NCBI GenBank assembly: GCA_023391395.1
Contig: JAEWBA010000404.1
Span: 1 to 5,859 of the forward strand
DNA: 5,859 nt
Source: Pseudomonadota bacterium
GTDB lineage: Bacteria; Pseudomonadota; Gammaproteobacteria; Burkholderiales; Burkholderiaceae_D
Reading direction: 5' to 3'
Shown here: positions 1 to 5,070 of the stretch, one piece after another
Position numbering within the stretch: the stretch's first letter is position 1
How the letters are laid out: every line of letters begins with the position of its first letter
Notes under the pieces: generated by a model
Databases searched by the model: none
Seen by the model: only the letters and a program-made list of their open reading frames with translations
Told to the model about the DNA's origin: nothing
Position numbers and translations under genes: made by a program

Positions 1-262
1 GGGCATACGTGTAAATCTTTTCCTGATGGACTTCTGTCGAATACCAAACTAATGCGGGCTGGTCCGCGCGCTGCGCCAGATGCCTGTCCACAGCGTTGTG
101 GCAGAGGTTGAGTTGGCCGCCCGGAAACCAGCTGGCAAATTCCGGCTGCGTCGTCCTGAGTACGTCGTCGAATGGGCGATGCCAATCGATTGCCTTGGCC
201 TCGCGGGCCCAGAAACTCTGCGGCGATTCGATTGACTCACGGTAATAGGCTGCGTAATCCAT
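1..262 (-). CDS. prpE: Propionate/acetate-CoA ligase (PrpE-like), N-terminal part, 3' end cut by window edge
   Basis: AMP-forming short-chain acyl-CoA synthetase, which activates propionate (or acetate) to its CoA ester with ATP in the cytoplasm. Only the first 87 codons are present; the gene runs off the left edge. The visible part matches the N-terminal domain of this family: an opening MDYAAYYRESIE, then FWAREAKAIDWHRPFDDVL near residues 18-36, then FPGGQLNLCHNAVDRHL near 47-63, then QPALVWYSTE. The GGxxNLCHNAVDRH block is highly characteristic of PrpE/Acs proteins. The ATG at 262-260 follows GAGGG (274-270 on the minus strand) with a 7-nt spacer, and no better upstream start was seen. The ATP-binding and catalytic regions lie outside the window, so propionate versus acetate preference is judged from N-terminal resemblance only. 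No neighbouring prp gene is visible. Confidence 0.85.
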   Translation of the reverse strand, partial: MDYAAYYRESIESPQSFWAREAKAIDWHRPFDDVLRTTQPEFASWFPGGQLNLCHNAVDRHLAQRADQPALVWYSTEVHQEKIYTYA

Positions 263-341
263 GGGAAGACCCTCGCCAAAATGAAAGAAGCTACCGCGCA
301 TTAGCGCGGCACCTGAAGCCACAATGCCTGTCGGCCGAATG

Positions 342-388
342 CCAGGCTGCCCTAGTGTCGTGCACCTGGTATCACTGCAGCAGCCTGG
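342..388. repeat. Imperfect inverted repeat upstream of prpE-like gene
   Basis: The arms CCAGGCTGC (342-350) and GCAGCCTGG (380-388) are perfect 9-bp reverse complements. Inside them, after a symmetric 3/3 mismatch, AGTG (354-357) pairs with CACT (373-376), leaving a 15-nt loop that contains GTGCAC. It lies 80-126 bp upstream of the prpE-like start. No T-run follows, so it looks more like an operator or leader structure than a terminator. The pairing is directly visible; any function is inferred. Confidence 0.5.
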
Positions 389-570
389 TTGACGGTTCTT
401 GGTGATTGCGCGCGTCTCGTCGTGCAGAATCCATGGCTCGAGCAGGCGCTCAACCAGTTTAACCTTTGCTCCAACAGGATAGTTGCGCTAGATCTTCTGT
501 TTTATCGCGGCAGGCGAACCACCCTGCATGCCTGCAGGTCTCCGATGAATCGCGCCGTCTGGCATCGCTT

Positions 571-600
571 ATCATAAGGAAGGCCGGGGTCGGCTTGCAA
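571..600 (-). promoter_or_regulatory. Possible sigma70-like promoter reading leftward
   Basis: On the minus strand TTGCAA (600-595) is followed after 18 nt by TATGAT (576-571), a fair match to -35/-10 consensus. It would start a transcript near 564 and give the prpE-like gene a leader of about 300 nt. The spacer holds a small hairpin (580-596) and the -10 overlaps the 5+1+5 palindrome CTTATCATAAG (568-578). It is a chance-level match and could equally be background. Confidence 0.25.
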
Positions 601-641
601 TACTTCGGAAAGCGCAGCGGCGTCGCTCAGCAACTCAATCT

Positions 642-654
642 AGCCGAGTCGGCT
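642..654. repeat. 13-bp palindrome just upstream of the isochorismatase-gene RBS
   Basis: AGCCGA (642-647), one central G, then TCGGCT (649-654): perfect 6-bp arms. The right arm ends 3 nt before the GGAGG ribosome binding site. It could be an operator half-site pair or a small leader hairpin that limits ribosome access. This is inferred from position only. Confidence 0.35.
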
Positions 655-657
655 GCT

Positions 658-662
658 GGAGG
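658..662 (+). promoter_or_regulatory. Ribosome binding site of isochorismatase-family gene
   Basis: GGAGG is followed by a 6-nt A-rich spacer before the ATG at 669. This strong, well-placed Shine-Dalgarno fixes the start of the downstream gene. Confidence 0.85.
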
Positions 663-668
663 AAAAGC

Positions 669-1220
669 ATGGATGCAATCAAATCTACGGCAAGCGCCCT
701 GGTGTTGGTGGACTATCAGGCGCGCTTGATGCCCGTCATTCATGACGCGGAAAAGGTCGTGGCCAATGCCGTTCTTCTCGCACGTGCCGCCCGAGCACTT
801 GGAATTCCAGTGATTGGGACGGAACAAAATCCGCCAGGCCTCGGGCCGAATCTCGAGCAGATCAAATCAGAGTGTGATCATACGGTCGCCAAGACACATT
901 TCGACGCCTGCGCCGATGGGCTGCTCGAAGTCTTGGAAAAAGCAAAAGAAAATTGCGCTCAGGTCGTCGTTGCTGGCTGCGAAACCCATGTTTGCATGTT
1001 GCAGACGGCATTGGGCCTGCTGCGAGCCGGAAAGCGGGTATGGGTTGTTGCAAGTGCGAGCGGCGTACGTCGCGAAAGCGACCATGCCATTGCCATGAAG
1101 CGCCTCTCGCAAGCGGGCGCCACTATCGTGACCCCCGATATGGTCCTGTTTGAATGGCTGGATGATTGCAAGCACCCACGCTTTCGTGAGGTGCTCGGAC
1201 TCATCAAAGCGGCAGGATGA
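669..1220 (+). CDS. Isochorismatase-family cysteine hydrolase
   Basis: A 183-residue cytosolic single-domain protein of the isochorismatase-like hydrolase superfamily, the usual length for the YcaC/ISOC1-like branch. The Asp-Lys-Cys catalytic triad is visible: Asp15 in LVLVDYQ, Lys75 in VAKTHFDA, and Cys109 in GCETHVCMLQTAL as nucleophile. The Gly103-Cys104 step sits where the family's conserved cis-peptide occurs. The segment RVWVVASASGVRR followed by HAIAMKRL is typical of the family's C-terminal half. Members hydrolyse amide or ester bonds of varied small molecules; the substrate cannot be told from sequence. The start is supported by GGAGG at 658-662. It appears monocistronic: no co-directional neighbour is close, and the next gene downstream is convergent. 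Confidence 0.9.
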   Translation: MDAIKSTASALVLVDYQARLMPVIHDAEKVVANAVLLARAARALGIPVIGTEQNPPGLGPNLEQIKSECDHTVAKTHFDACADGLLEVLEKAKENCAQVVVAGCETHVCMLQTALGLLRAGKRVWVVASASGVRRESDHAIAMKRLSQAGATIVTPDMVLFEWLDDCKHPRFREVLGLIKAAG

Positions 1221-1295
1221 AATCAATACTCATGCGGCGATTTTCTATTTGGGACTAAAGGAAAATCACCTGAAGTGCCCATACCGAATTCAGGT
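1221..1295. terminator. Convergent gap with two weak inverted repeats, possible terminator
   Basis: Two adjacent inverted repeats lie between the convergent gene ends. GATTTTC (1239-1245) pairs with GAAAATC (1261-1267), and ACCTGAA (1268-1274) pairs with TTCAGGT (1289-1295) across a 14-nt loop. Read on the minus strand, the second hairpin is followed by GATTTTCC, a short T-rich stretch, so it might end the cupredoxin transcript; it overlaps that gene's stop codon. Stems are short and AT-rich, so this is a weak call. Confidence 0.3.
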
Positions 1296-1654
1296 AACGA
1301 CAATCATCCCCGCCATGCTCTCATGACCGTCTCCACAGAATATATCGCAATGAAAAGTAAAGGTTCCCGCCTTGTCCGGCGTAAAACGCACCCGCGAGAT
1401 GGCGCCCGGAACGATGTCTGAGCGCACGCCAAAATCCGGGAGGTCGAAGCCCATGACCACATCGAGCGTGGTCAGCTCCAGCACTGCCGGCTCGCCTTTT
1501 TCAAGTGAATTTCGCCGGGGGTGTAGTCAAATCGCTTGGCGACCACTTTGATGATGCGCTCTGCGGGCTGTGCCTCATTCAAGCCCACCAGCATACCGAG
1601 GCCGCCGGCAGAGGCCGCCATCAGGAACATCCGCCTTTTCTGGTTCGCACTCAT
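1290..1654 (-). pseudogene. Tat-exported CuA-type cupredoxin, broken by an apparent -1 frameshift
   Basis: The first frame (1654 to stop at 1472) encodes 60 residues opening with a Tat-like signal, KRRMFLMAASAGG, then VVAKRFDYTPGEIHLKK at 37-53. At AAAAAGG (1501-1495) the cupredoxin continues in the -1 frame: GEPAVLELTT, then DFGVRSDIVPG, FTPDKAGTFTFHCDIFCGDGHESM and a stop at 1290-1292. Restoring one G gives about 121 residues with a full CuA signature C-x3-C-x3-H-x2-M, as in cytochrome c oxidase subunit II. The upstream His ligand position reads Met (DVVMGF). As written, translation ends at TGA before the copper site; restart at GTG 1484 would lack the signal. The ATG overlaps the metallophosphoesterase stop as ATGA, with AAGGG just upstream, implying translational coupling. 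Sequencing error, true mutation and ribosomal slippage are all possible. Confidence 0.8.
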
Positions 1655-2565
1655 GATTTCACCCTTGTGACGGGTAGTTCGACAATCTTGTAATCCGGTG
1701 CCGACTGCACCGTTTCCACTTCGCGGAATCCCAGGCCGCGATAGGGATGCGTGTCATCCCAGGGAACGGGGGTGCGCTTCAGTTGCGATCCCGGTGCAGG
1801 AAGCGGAAACATCAGCGACTTTGCCGAGTGATGAGCAATATGCCCGGTCATATGGTGGTTTTCCTGATGAATGTGCCCGTAGAACACGGTCACATTGGGA
1901 TGGGGCATCAGAAGTTCCATCGCTTTCGCGCCGTCACGGGTGGCCCAGTCCCACTGCGGATACAAATCAAAGAGCGGCCGGTGCGTGAACACCACGATTC
2001 TCGCATCCGGCTGCAAGCGGTCGAGATCGGATGCCAGCCAGGAAAGCTGCTCCTCTCCAATCTTGCCGGCAGGATCGGAGACGTTATCCAATACGATGAA
2101 ATGCACTCCTTTGTGATCGAAGGTGTAATGCGTTTTCCCGAAAAATTCCTGATATGCAGCGCCATGATCAAGTGAGGCGTCATGCTCGCCGGGCATGAAA
2201 TGGATGTTCTGCACCTTAAGCTGGGACATCATGTCCTTGAATTGCCCCAGTCTCTTGCGACGTTCCTGCGGATCGTCTGTCGTGTGCGTCAGATCACCTG
2301 TGAATACGATGAAGTCCGGCTGGAGTTCAAGACTGTTCACAGCCGCGATGGCTTTAGGCAAGGTGCCGCGGGCGTCGGGATTGGGCGGCCCTTCAAAACC
2401 CCAATGCGAATCCGACAGCTGGACAAAATAGAAGTCCTGCGGCTGAACTTCCGCCTGCCGTGCGGCGGTGGCCCATCCGGGCAGGCCGGATGCGAAGACA
2501 GCACCTCCCACACCGACGAGTTTCAGGAAGCCGCGCCTGTTCATGGTATTGACGGTATTGCCCAT
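1651..2565 (-). CDS. Tat-exported calcineurin-like metallophosphoesterase
   Basis: A 304-residue protein with a twin-arginine signal at its N-terminus: NRRGFLKL at 9-16, a hydrophobic stretch to about 30, then WATAA as a likely cleavage area. It is therefore predicted to fold before export to the periplasm. The binuclear-metal phosphoesterase motifs occur in order: DSH at 52-54, GD at 90-91, GEHD at 126-129 (the usual GNHD), FTHRP with His195, and GHIH at 230-233. Members cleave phosphomono- or diesters; the substrate is unknown. The ATG at 2565 has GGAGGT 4 nt upstream; an in-frame ATG at 2613 lacks such a site and would lie upstream of the predicted transcription start. It is divergent from the ECF sigma gene and shares a palindromic promoter region with it. 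It overlaps the following cupredoxin gene by ATGA. Confidence 0.9.
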   Translation of the reverse strand: MGNTVNTMNRRGFLKLVGVGGAVFASGLPGWATAARQAEVQPQDFYFVQLSDSHWGFEGPPNPDARGTLPKAIAAVNSLELQPDFIVFTGDLTHTTDDPQERRKRLGQFKDMMSQLKVQNIHFMPGEHDASLDHGAAYQEFFGKTHYTFDHKGVHFIVLDNVSDPAGKIGEEQLSWLASDLDRLQPDARIVVFTHRPLFDLYPQWDWATRDGAKAMELLMPHPNVTVFYGHIHQENHHMTGHIAHHSAKSLMFPLPAPGSQLKRTPVPWDDTHPYRGLGFREVETVQSAPDYKIVELPVTRVKS

Positions 2566-2569
2566 GATT

Positions 2570-2575
2570 ACCTCC
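2570..2575 (-). promoter_or_regulatory. Ribosome binding site of metallophosphoesterase gene
   Basis: GGAGGT on the minus strand ends 4 nt before the ATG at 2565-2563. It decides this start over the in-frame ATG 48 nt further upstream and keeps the twin arginines at residues 10-11, where a Tat signal should have them. Confidence 0.8.
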
Positions 2576-2598
2576 ATTGTTGTGTGAGTGATGATTGA

Positions 2599-2628
2599 CA
2601 GTACCGAAGCCATGGCTGGTTTATTCCC
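2599..2628 (-). promoter_or_regulatory. Candidate ECF-type promoter for the metallophosphoesterase/cupredoxin operon
   Basis: On the minus strand GGGAATAAA (2628-2620) is followed after exactly 15 nt by GTACTG (2604-2599). ECF sigma promoters typically carry a GGAA-core -35 element and a short -10 element about 15-17 nt away. Transcription would start near 2592, leaving a leader of about 27 nt that contains the GGAGGT site. The geometry matches the divergent promoter exactly. This is inference from pattern. Confidence 0.5.
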
Positions 2629-2642
2629 GCATCGGGAATAAA
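2620..2642. repeat. Perfect 10-bp inverted repeat between the divergent operons
   Basis: TTTATTCCCG (2620-2629), a 3-nt CAT spacer, then CGGGAATAAA (2633-2642). The arms are perfect reverse complements and the repeat stops abruptly on both sides. It lies almost midway between the ATG codons at 2565 and 2689. Each arm contains a candidate ECF -35 element, so the symmetry may serve two promoters, or it may bind a dimeric regulator. No second copy of the full CGGGAATAAA motif was seen elsewhere in the window. Confidence 0.85.
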
Positions 2643-2663
2643 ATTTTTGGGTGAGCAGTCTTG
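2634..2663 (+). promoter_or_regulatory. Candidate autoregulatory ECF-type promoter of the sigma/anti-sigma operon
   Basis: GGGAATAAA (2634-2642), 15 nt, then GTCTTG (2658-2663). It resembles ECF promoters with a GGAA-core -35 and a GTC-type -10. The start would fall near 2670, about 19 nt before the ATG at 2689, a short leader with room for the AAAGG site at 2679-2683. ECF genes are commonly self-activated, which fits. Confidence 0.55.
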
Positions 2664-2688
2664 TGCTTATCTACCCCCAAAGGCTTGC

Positions 2689-3237
2689 ATGGCCGAATCG
2701 GAGAAAGTTGCGCGATTCAAGACACTCGTCATGCCGCACTTGAATGCCGCATTCAACCTGGCATGCTGGCTCACGCGTAATCCTCAGAACGCGGAGGACG
2801 TGGTGCAGGAGGCATGCTTACGTGCCTTCAAGTTCTTCGATAGTCTGCGCGGAGAGGATGCACGTTCCTGGCTGCTGGCGATTGTGCGCAACACCTTCAA
2901 TACCTGGTATCAAGAGACTCATCACGAAAGACAGAGCATGTTGTTCGATGAGGAATTACACAGCGCCCAGCTAATCGACAGCGAGTTCTCGGCACTCCAC
3001 GCCAGCAATCCGGAAAGCGTGCTCATCCAGAAAGACAGTGATCGGCAACTGAGACAGGCCATGACCGCATTGCCGTTGGAGTTTCGCGAAGTGATGGTGC
3101 TACGGGAACTGGAGGATCTTTCCTATAAACAGATTTCAACCATCGTCGGCATCCCGATTGGAACAGTCATGTCGCGCCTGGGGCGTGGACGCAGATTGCT
3201 GGCCGAAATCCTAGCTGCGAATAATCCGGAGGCATGA
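2689..3237 (+). CDS. ECF-family RNA polymerase sigma factor
   Basis: A 182-residue group 4 (extracytoplasmic function) sigma factor that directs RNA polymerase to stress promoters. Region 2 spans about residues 12-76, with the AEDVVQEACLRAF block (35-47) for core binding and DARSWLLAIVRNTFNTW (57-73) for -10 recognition. A linker of about 40 residues follows. Region 4 spans about 116-171: ALPLEFREVMVLRELEDLSY then the helix-turn-helix QISTIVGIPIGTVMSRLGRGRR. No extra C-terminal domain is present. I chose ATG 2689, preceded by AAAGG; an in-frame TTG at 2647 would add 14 residues unlike the family and lies inside the predicted promoter. The stop overlaps the anti-sigma start region as ATGATG (3234-3239), so the pair is co-translated. 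It is probably held inactive by the anti-sigma and activates its own promoter. Confidence 0.93.
   Translation: MAESEKVARFKTLVMPHLNAAFNLACWLTRNPQNAEDVVQEACLRAFKFFDSLRGEDARSWLLAIVRNTFNTWYQETHHERQSMLFDEELHSAQLIDSEFSALHASNPESVLIQKDSDRQLRQAMTALPLEFREVMVLRELEDLSYKQISTIVGIPIGTVMSRLGRGRRLLAEILAANNPEA
3228..3232 (+). promoter_or_regulatory. Ribosome binding site of the anti-sigma gene
   Basis: GGAGG lies within the last codons of the sigma gene. Two tandem ATGs follow, at 3234 and 3237. Spacing is 1 nt to the first, too short, and 4 nt to the second, which favours 3237. Confidence 0.7.
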
Positions 3238-4001
3238 TGGAACATCAGGAAGCGCAAGAACTGCTGCCTGCCTATCTGGACAAGGAGTTGGATATCATGG
3301 CGAGCCTTGCGCTGGAGCGCCACCTGGCGGATTGTCCGGACTGCCAGCGGGAGTATGCACAGCAAAGTGCGATGAGCGCACGGGTACGGAAGGAGGCCGA
3401 ATACTTCAATGCGTCAGCACACCTTGCACAGCGCATCGACGATGCTTTGCCCAAGGAGCGCATACGCTCCCCAGGACCATGGACTTGGAAGTCCAACTGG
3501 CTAAACCTTGGTGCGGCGATACTTACCTTCGTAGTTGTCGCCTGGAGCATAGGCTTGTATTTGCATATGCCGTCCGACTCCGATCGGCTGGCGGAGGAAG
3601 TCGTTGCCGGCCACATCCGTTCGCTGCAGGTCGACCACCTGGCGGACGTTGCGTCATCCGATCAGCACACCGTCAAGCCATGGTTCAACGGAAAAATCGA
3701 TTTTGCTCCACCTGTCGTCAATCTTGCGCAACAGGGTTTTCCGTTGGTTGGTGGAAGGCTCGATTTTCTCGACGAGCGTCCGGTTGCGGCACTGGTATAT
3801 CGCCATCGCCAGCACCCGATCAATCTGTATATTTCGCCGAGCAGGGCCAAGGATGCACCGGCGGTGGTGCTGGACCGCAATGGCTACCATCTGGTTCATT
3901 GGACGGCGCAAGGAATGGATTATTGGGCTGTGTCGGATCTGGCAGCAAATGAGCTCATGCAATTCGCGCAGTTGCTTCGCTCTGCACGGGAGGGAGGATG
4001 A
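3237..4001 (+). CDS. Membrane-spanning ZAS-type anti-sigma factor
   Basis: A 254-residue anti-sigma factor that would sequester the ECF sigma encoded just upstream and release it on an envelope signal. The cytoplasmic N-terminus carries a zinc-binding anti-sigma domain: [17 protein letters not shown] (2-18), then HLADCPDCQ with His29, Cys33 and Cys36 forming H-x3-C-x2-C. One membrane helix follows at about 88-109 ([21 protein letters not shown]). The remaining 145 or so residues should be periplasmic, with [16 protein letters not shown] near 138-153 and [25 protein letters not shown]-like text near 167-190, a conserved sensor domain of Burkholderiales anti-sigmas whose signal I cannot name. 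The start was chosen from GGAGG spacing; ATG 3234 would add one Met. No further gene follows in this operon. Confidence 0.9.
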   Translation: [254 protein letters not shown]

Positions 4002-4289
4002 GTCGAACGTATATGCCGGATGTGATCGGCGGCCCATCAATGTGGACGATAGAGGCGGATAGCCCGAGCGTCGTGGCCAGAGGTTCTTACCCAAGCCCGG
4101 TCCGCCGATGCGGTGACCGAATGTTTCCCAAGTGGGGGCCGCTTGCGGGCGGCCTCGGAAGTTCGTCCCCGAATTGAAGGGCGGGGAGCCGGTGCGACGC
4201 AGTCATTGTGCAAGCTTGCACATTCCTCTTCGTGCGACCGGCTGATGCCTGCCGGGATAACTTATCGAATTCCCGCCATACCGCCTATA
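4002..4289. other. Convergent intergenic region with several inverted repeats, no gene seen
   Basis: It lies between the convergent ends of the anti-sigma and GST genes. Short frames in it do not resemble known proteins. Visible structures are CGGTC/GACCG (4098-4102, 4115-4119) with an inner CCG/CGG pair, GGCCGC/GCGGCC (4137-4142, 4149-4154) with a 6-nt loop, the 16-bp palindrome at 4207-4222, and CGGGA/TCCCG (4253-4257, 4271-4275). None is followed by a clear T-run, so any terminator is not obvious. Confidence 0.55.
4207..4222. repeat. Perfect 16-bp palindrome TGTGCAAGCTTGCACA
   Basis: TGTGCAAG is followed immediately by its reverse complement CTTGCACA, with no spacer. It is flanked by two direct copies of GTGCGAC (4192-4198 and 4232-4238). 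A spacer-free palindrome cannot form a normal loop without losing its central pairs, so it resembles a dimeric protein-binding site more than a terminator. Its place downstream of two convergent genes is odd for an operator. Confidence 0.6.
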
Positions 4290-5069
4290 TCAGACTGTGA
4301 CGCGTCGCGGCGGCAGCGGGCGCTGATCCAATGGAACGCTAAAGTCAAGCGAGCTGCGCTCCTGTCCAGGCGGGATGGCGCCGTTGGAATACCCCAGGGA
4401 GTAGTCGGCGTAGATCTTCAGATAATCCTCGGCGGGTAGAGAAGTTGCCTGTACATATGGATGATCGAGGATGGCATCGCGCCACCGTGCCACGCGTCCT
4501 AGTTCCTTCGGAATATCGAATCCCCAGAAGTAGGAGTTAAGGACTGCCCTTTCCAAGAACGGCGCGTAGGTGAGATCGGCCATGCCAAATTCGCCGAATG
4601 CAAAGTCGCCTGCAGTGCCTAAGCGGTCAAAGAACGCCTCCAGCCACTCCCAGTCTTTGCGGAAGGCTGCTTCGACACGCGCCCGCTTCCCCGCGTCTTG
4701 TTCCATCAGGACCCGATAGTGGTTCGTCGTGAAACGCGTATTGCAGTAGTCAATCAGGATCCGGGCCTGCGCCTTGAGATAGGGATCTTTCGGAAATGCC
4801 GGCGGATCGGGGAAAACCTCGTCAAGATATTCGTTAATGACGCTCGATTCGTTAAGCGGTCGGGATGCGTGGATAAGCACAGGGACCTTTCCTGCCGGGT
4901 TCAGCTCAAGGAAGGCCGGTGGGCGCGGCTTGGAAAGATCGAGCTCTATCACCTCTGCATCAAGCCGTTTCAACTTGAGAAGAATGCGAGTTCGTTGTGC
5001 GTAGGGGCAGGCTCCCACGCTATAGATTGTCAGCTTGTCCTGAGCCATCATGTTCGCCACACTGCTCAT
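4290..5069 (-). CDS. Glutathione S-transferase family protein with CPYA active site
   Basis: A 259-residue cytosolic GST-fold protein. The N-terminal thioredoxin-like domain (about 13-88) has the redox motif CPYAQR with Cys21 at the catalytic position, the KVPVL segment with cis-Pro63, and NESSVINEYLDE, where Glu74-Ser75 should bind the glutathione gamma-glutamyl group. The all-helical C-terminal domain (about 100-215) includes FGMADLTYAPFLER, the conserved N-capping segment with Asp165. A Cys active site points to omega-like or lignin-degradation-type GSTs (thiol transfer, reductive or ether-cleaving reactions) rather than Tyr/Ser conjugating classes. The tail of about 40 residues, proline and arginine rich, is longer than usual. 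The ATG lies 1 nt after the upstream gene's TAG, with GGAG 10 nt before, so it is co-transcribed. The substrate is unknown. Confidence 0.88.
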   Translation of the reverse strand: MSSVANMMAQDKLTIYSVGACPYAQRTRILLKLKRLDAEVIELDLSKPRPPAFLELNPAGKVPVLIHASRPLNESSVINEYLDEVFPDPPAFPKDPYLKAQARILIDYCNTRFTTNHYRVLMEQDAGKRARVEAAFRKDWEWLEAFFDRLGTAGDFAFGEFGMADLTYAPFLERAVLNSYFWGFDIPKELGRVARWRDAILDHPYVQATSLPAEDYLKIYADYSLGYSNGAIPPGQERSSLDFSVPLDQRPLPPRRVTV

Positions 5070-5070
5070 G

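Larger units (their letters stand above)
263..668. other. Gene-free region between prpE-like gene and isochorismatase-family gene
   Basis: About 400 bp separating divergently transcribed genes. Short open frames on both strands give compositions unlike any family I recognise and no good ribosome binding sites, so I call no gene. It contains an imperfect inverted repeat (342-388), a possible minus-strand sigma70-like promoter (571-600), and a small palindrome (642-654) beside the Shine-Dalgarno sequence of the rightward gene. Promoters for both flanking genes should lie here. Confidence 0.6.

Noticed and set aside
389..577. Open frame of 62 codons in the 263-668 gap
   Set aside because: Non-ATG start without a Shine-Dalgarno and no recognisable motifs; treated as chance.
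466..729. Open frame of 87 codons on the plus strand upstream of and overlapping the isochorismatase-family gene
   Set aside because: Its sequence resembles no family, it lacks a good RBS, and it runs into a well-supported gene in another frame.
2566..2613. Upstream ATG start for the metallophosphoesterase
   Set aside because: GGAGGT sits directly before ATG 2565, and the longer form would push the twin arginines too far in for a Tat signal.
2620..2648. Palindrome plus TTTTT read as a rho-independent terminator
   Set aside because: It lies between divergent starts with no transcript entering it from either side, and the arms match ECF promoter elements.
2647..2688. Upstream TTG start for the sigma factor
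   Set aside because: It would overlap the predicted promoter spacer, adds residues unlike ECF sigmas, and has no RBS; ATG 2689 fits better.
3654..4094. 146-codon minus-strand frame opposite the anti-sigma gene
   Set aside because: Antisense to a gene with clear ZAS and membrane features; composition looks like a codon shadow.
4137..4154. GGCCGC/GCGGCC hairpin as terminator of the anti-sigma operon
   Set aside because: The stem is good, but no T-run follows and it lies over 130 bp after the stop, so I only mention it in the intergenic entry.
4113..4439. 108-codon plus-strand frame entering the GST gene
   Set aside because: It overlaps the well-supported GST coding sequence on the opposite strand and shows no family features.
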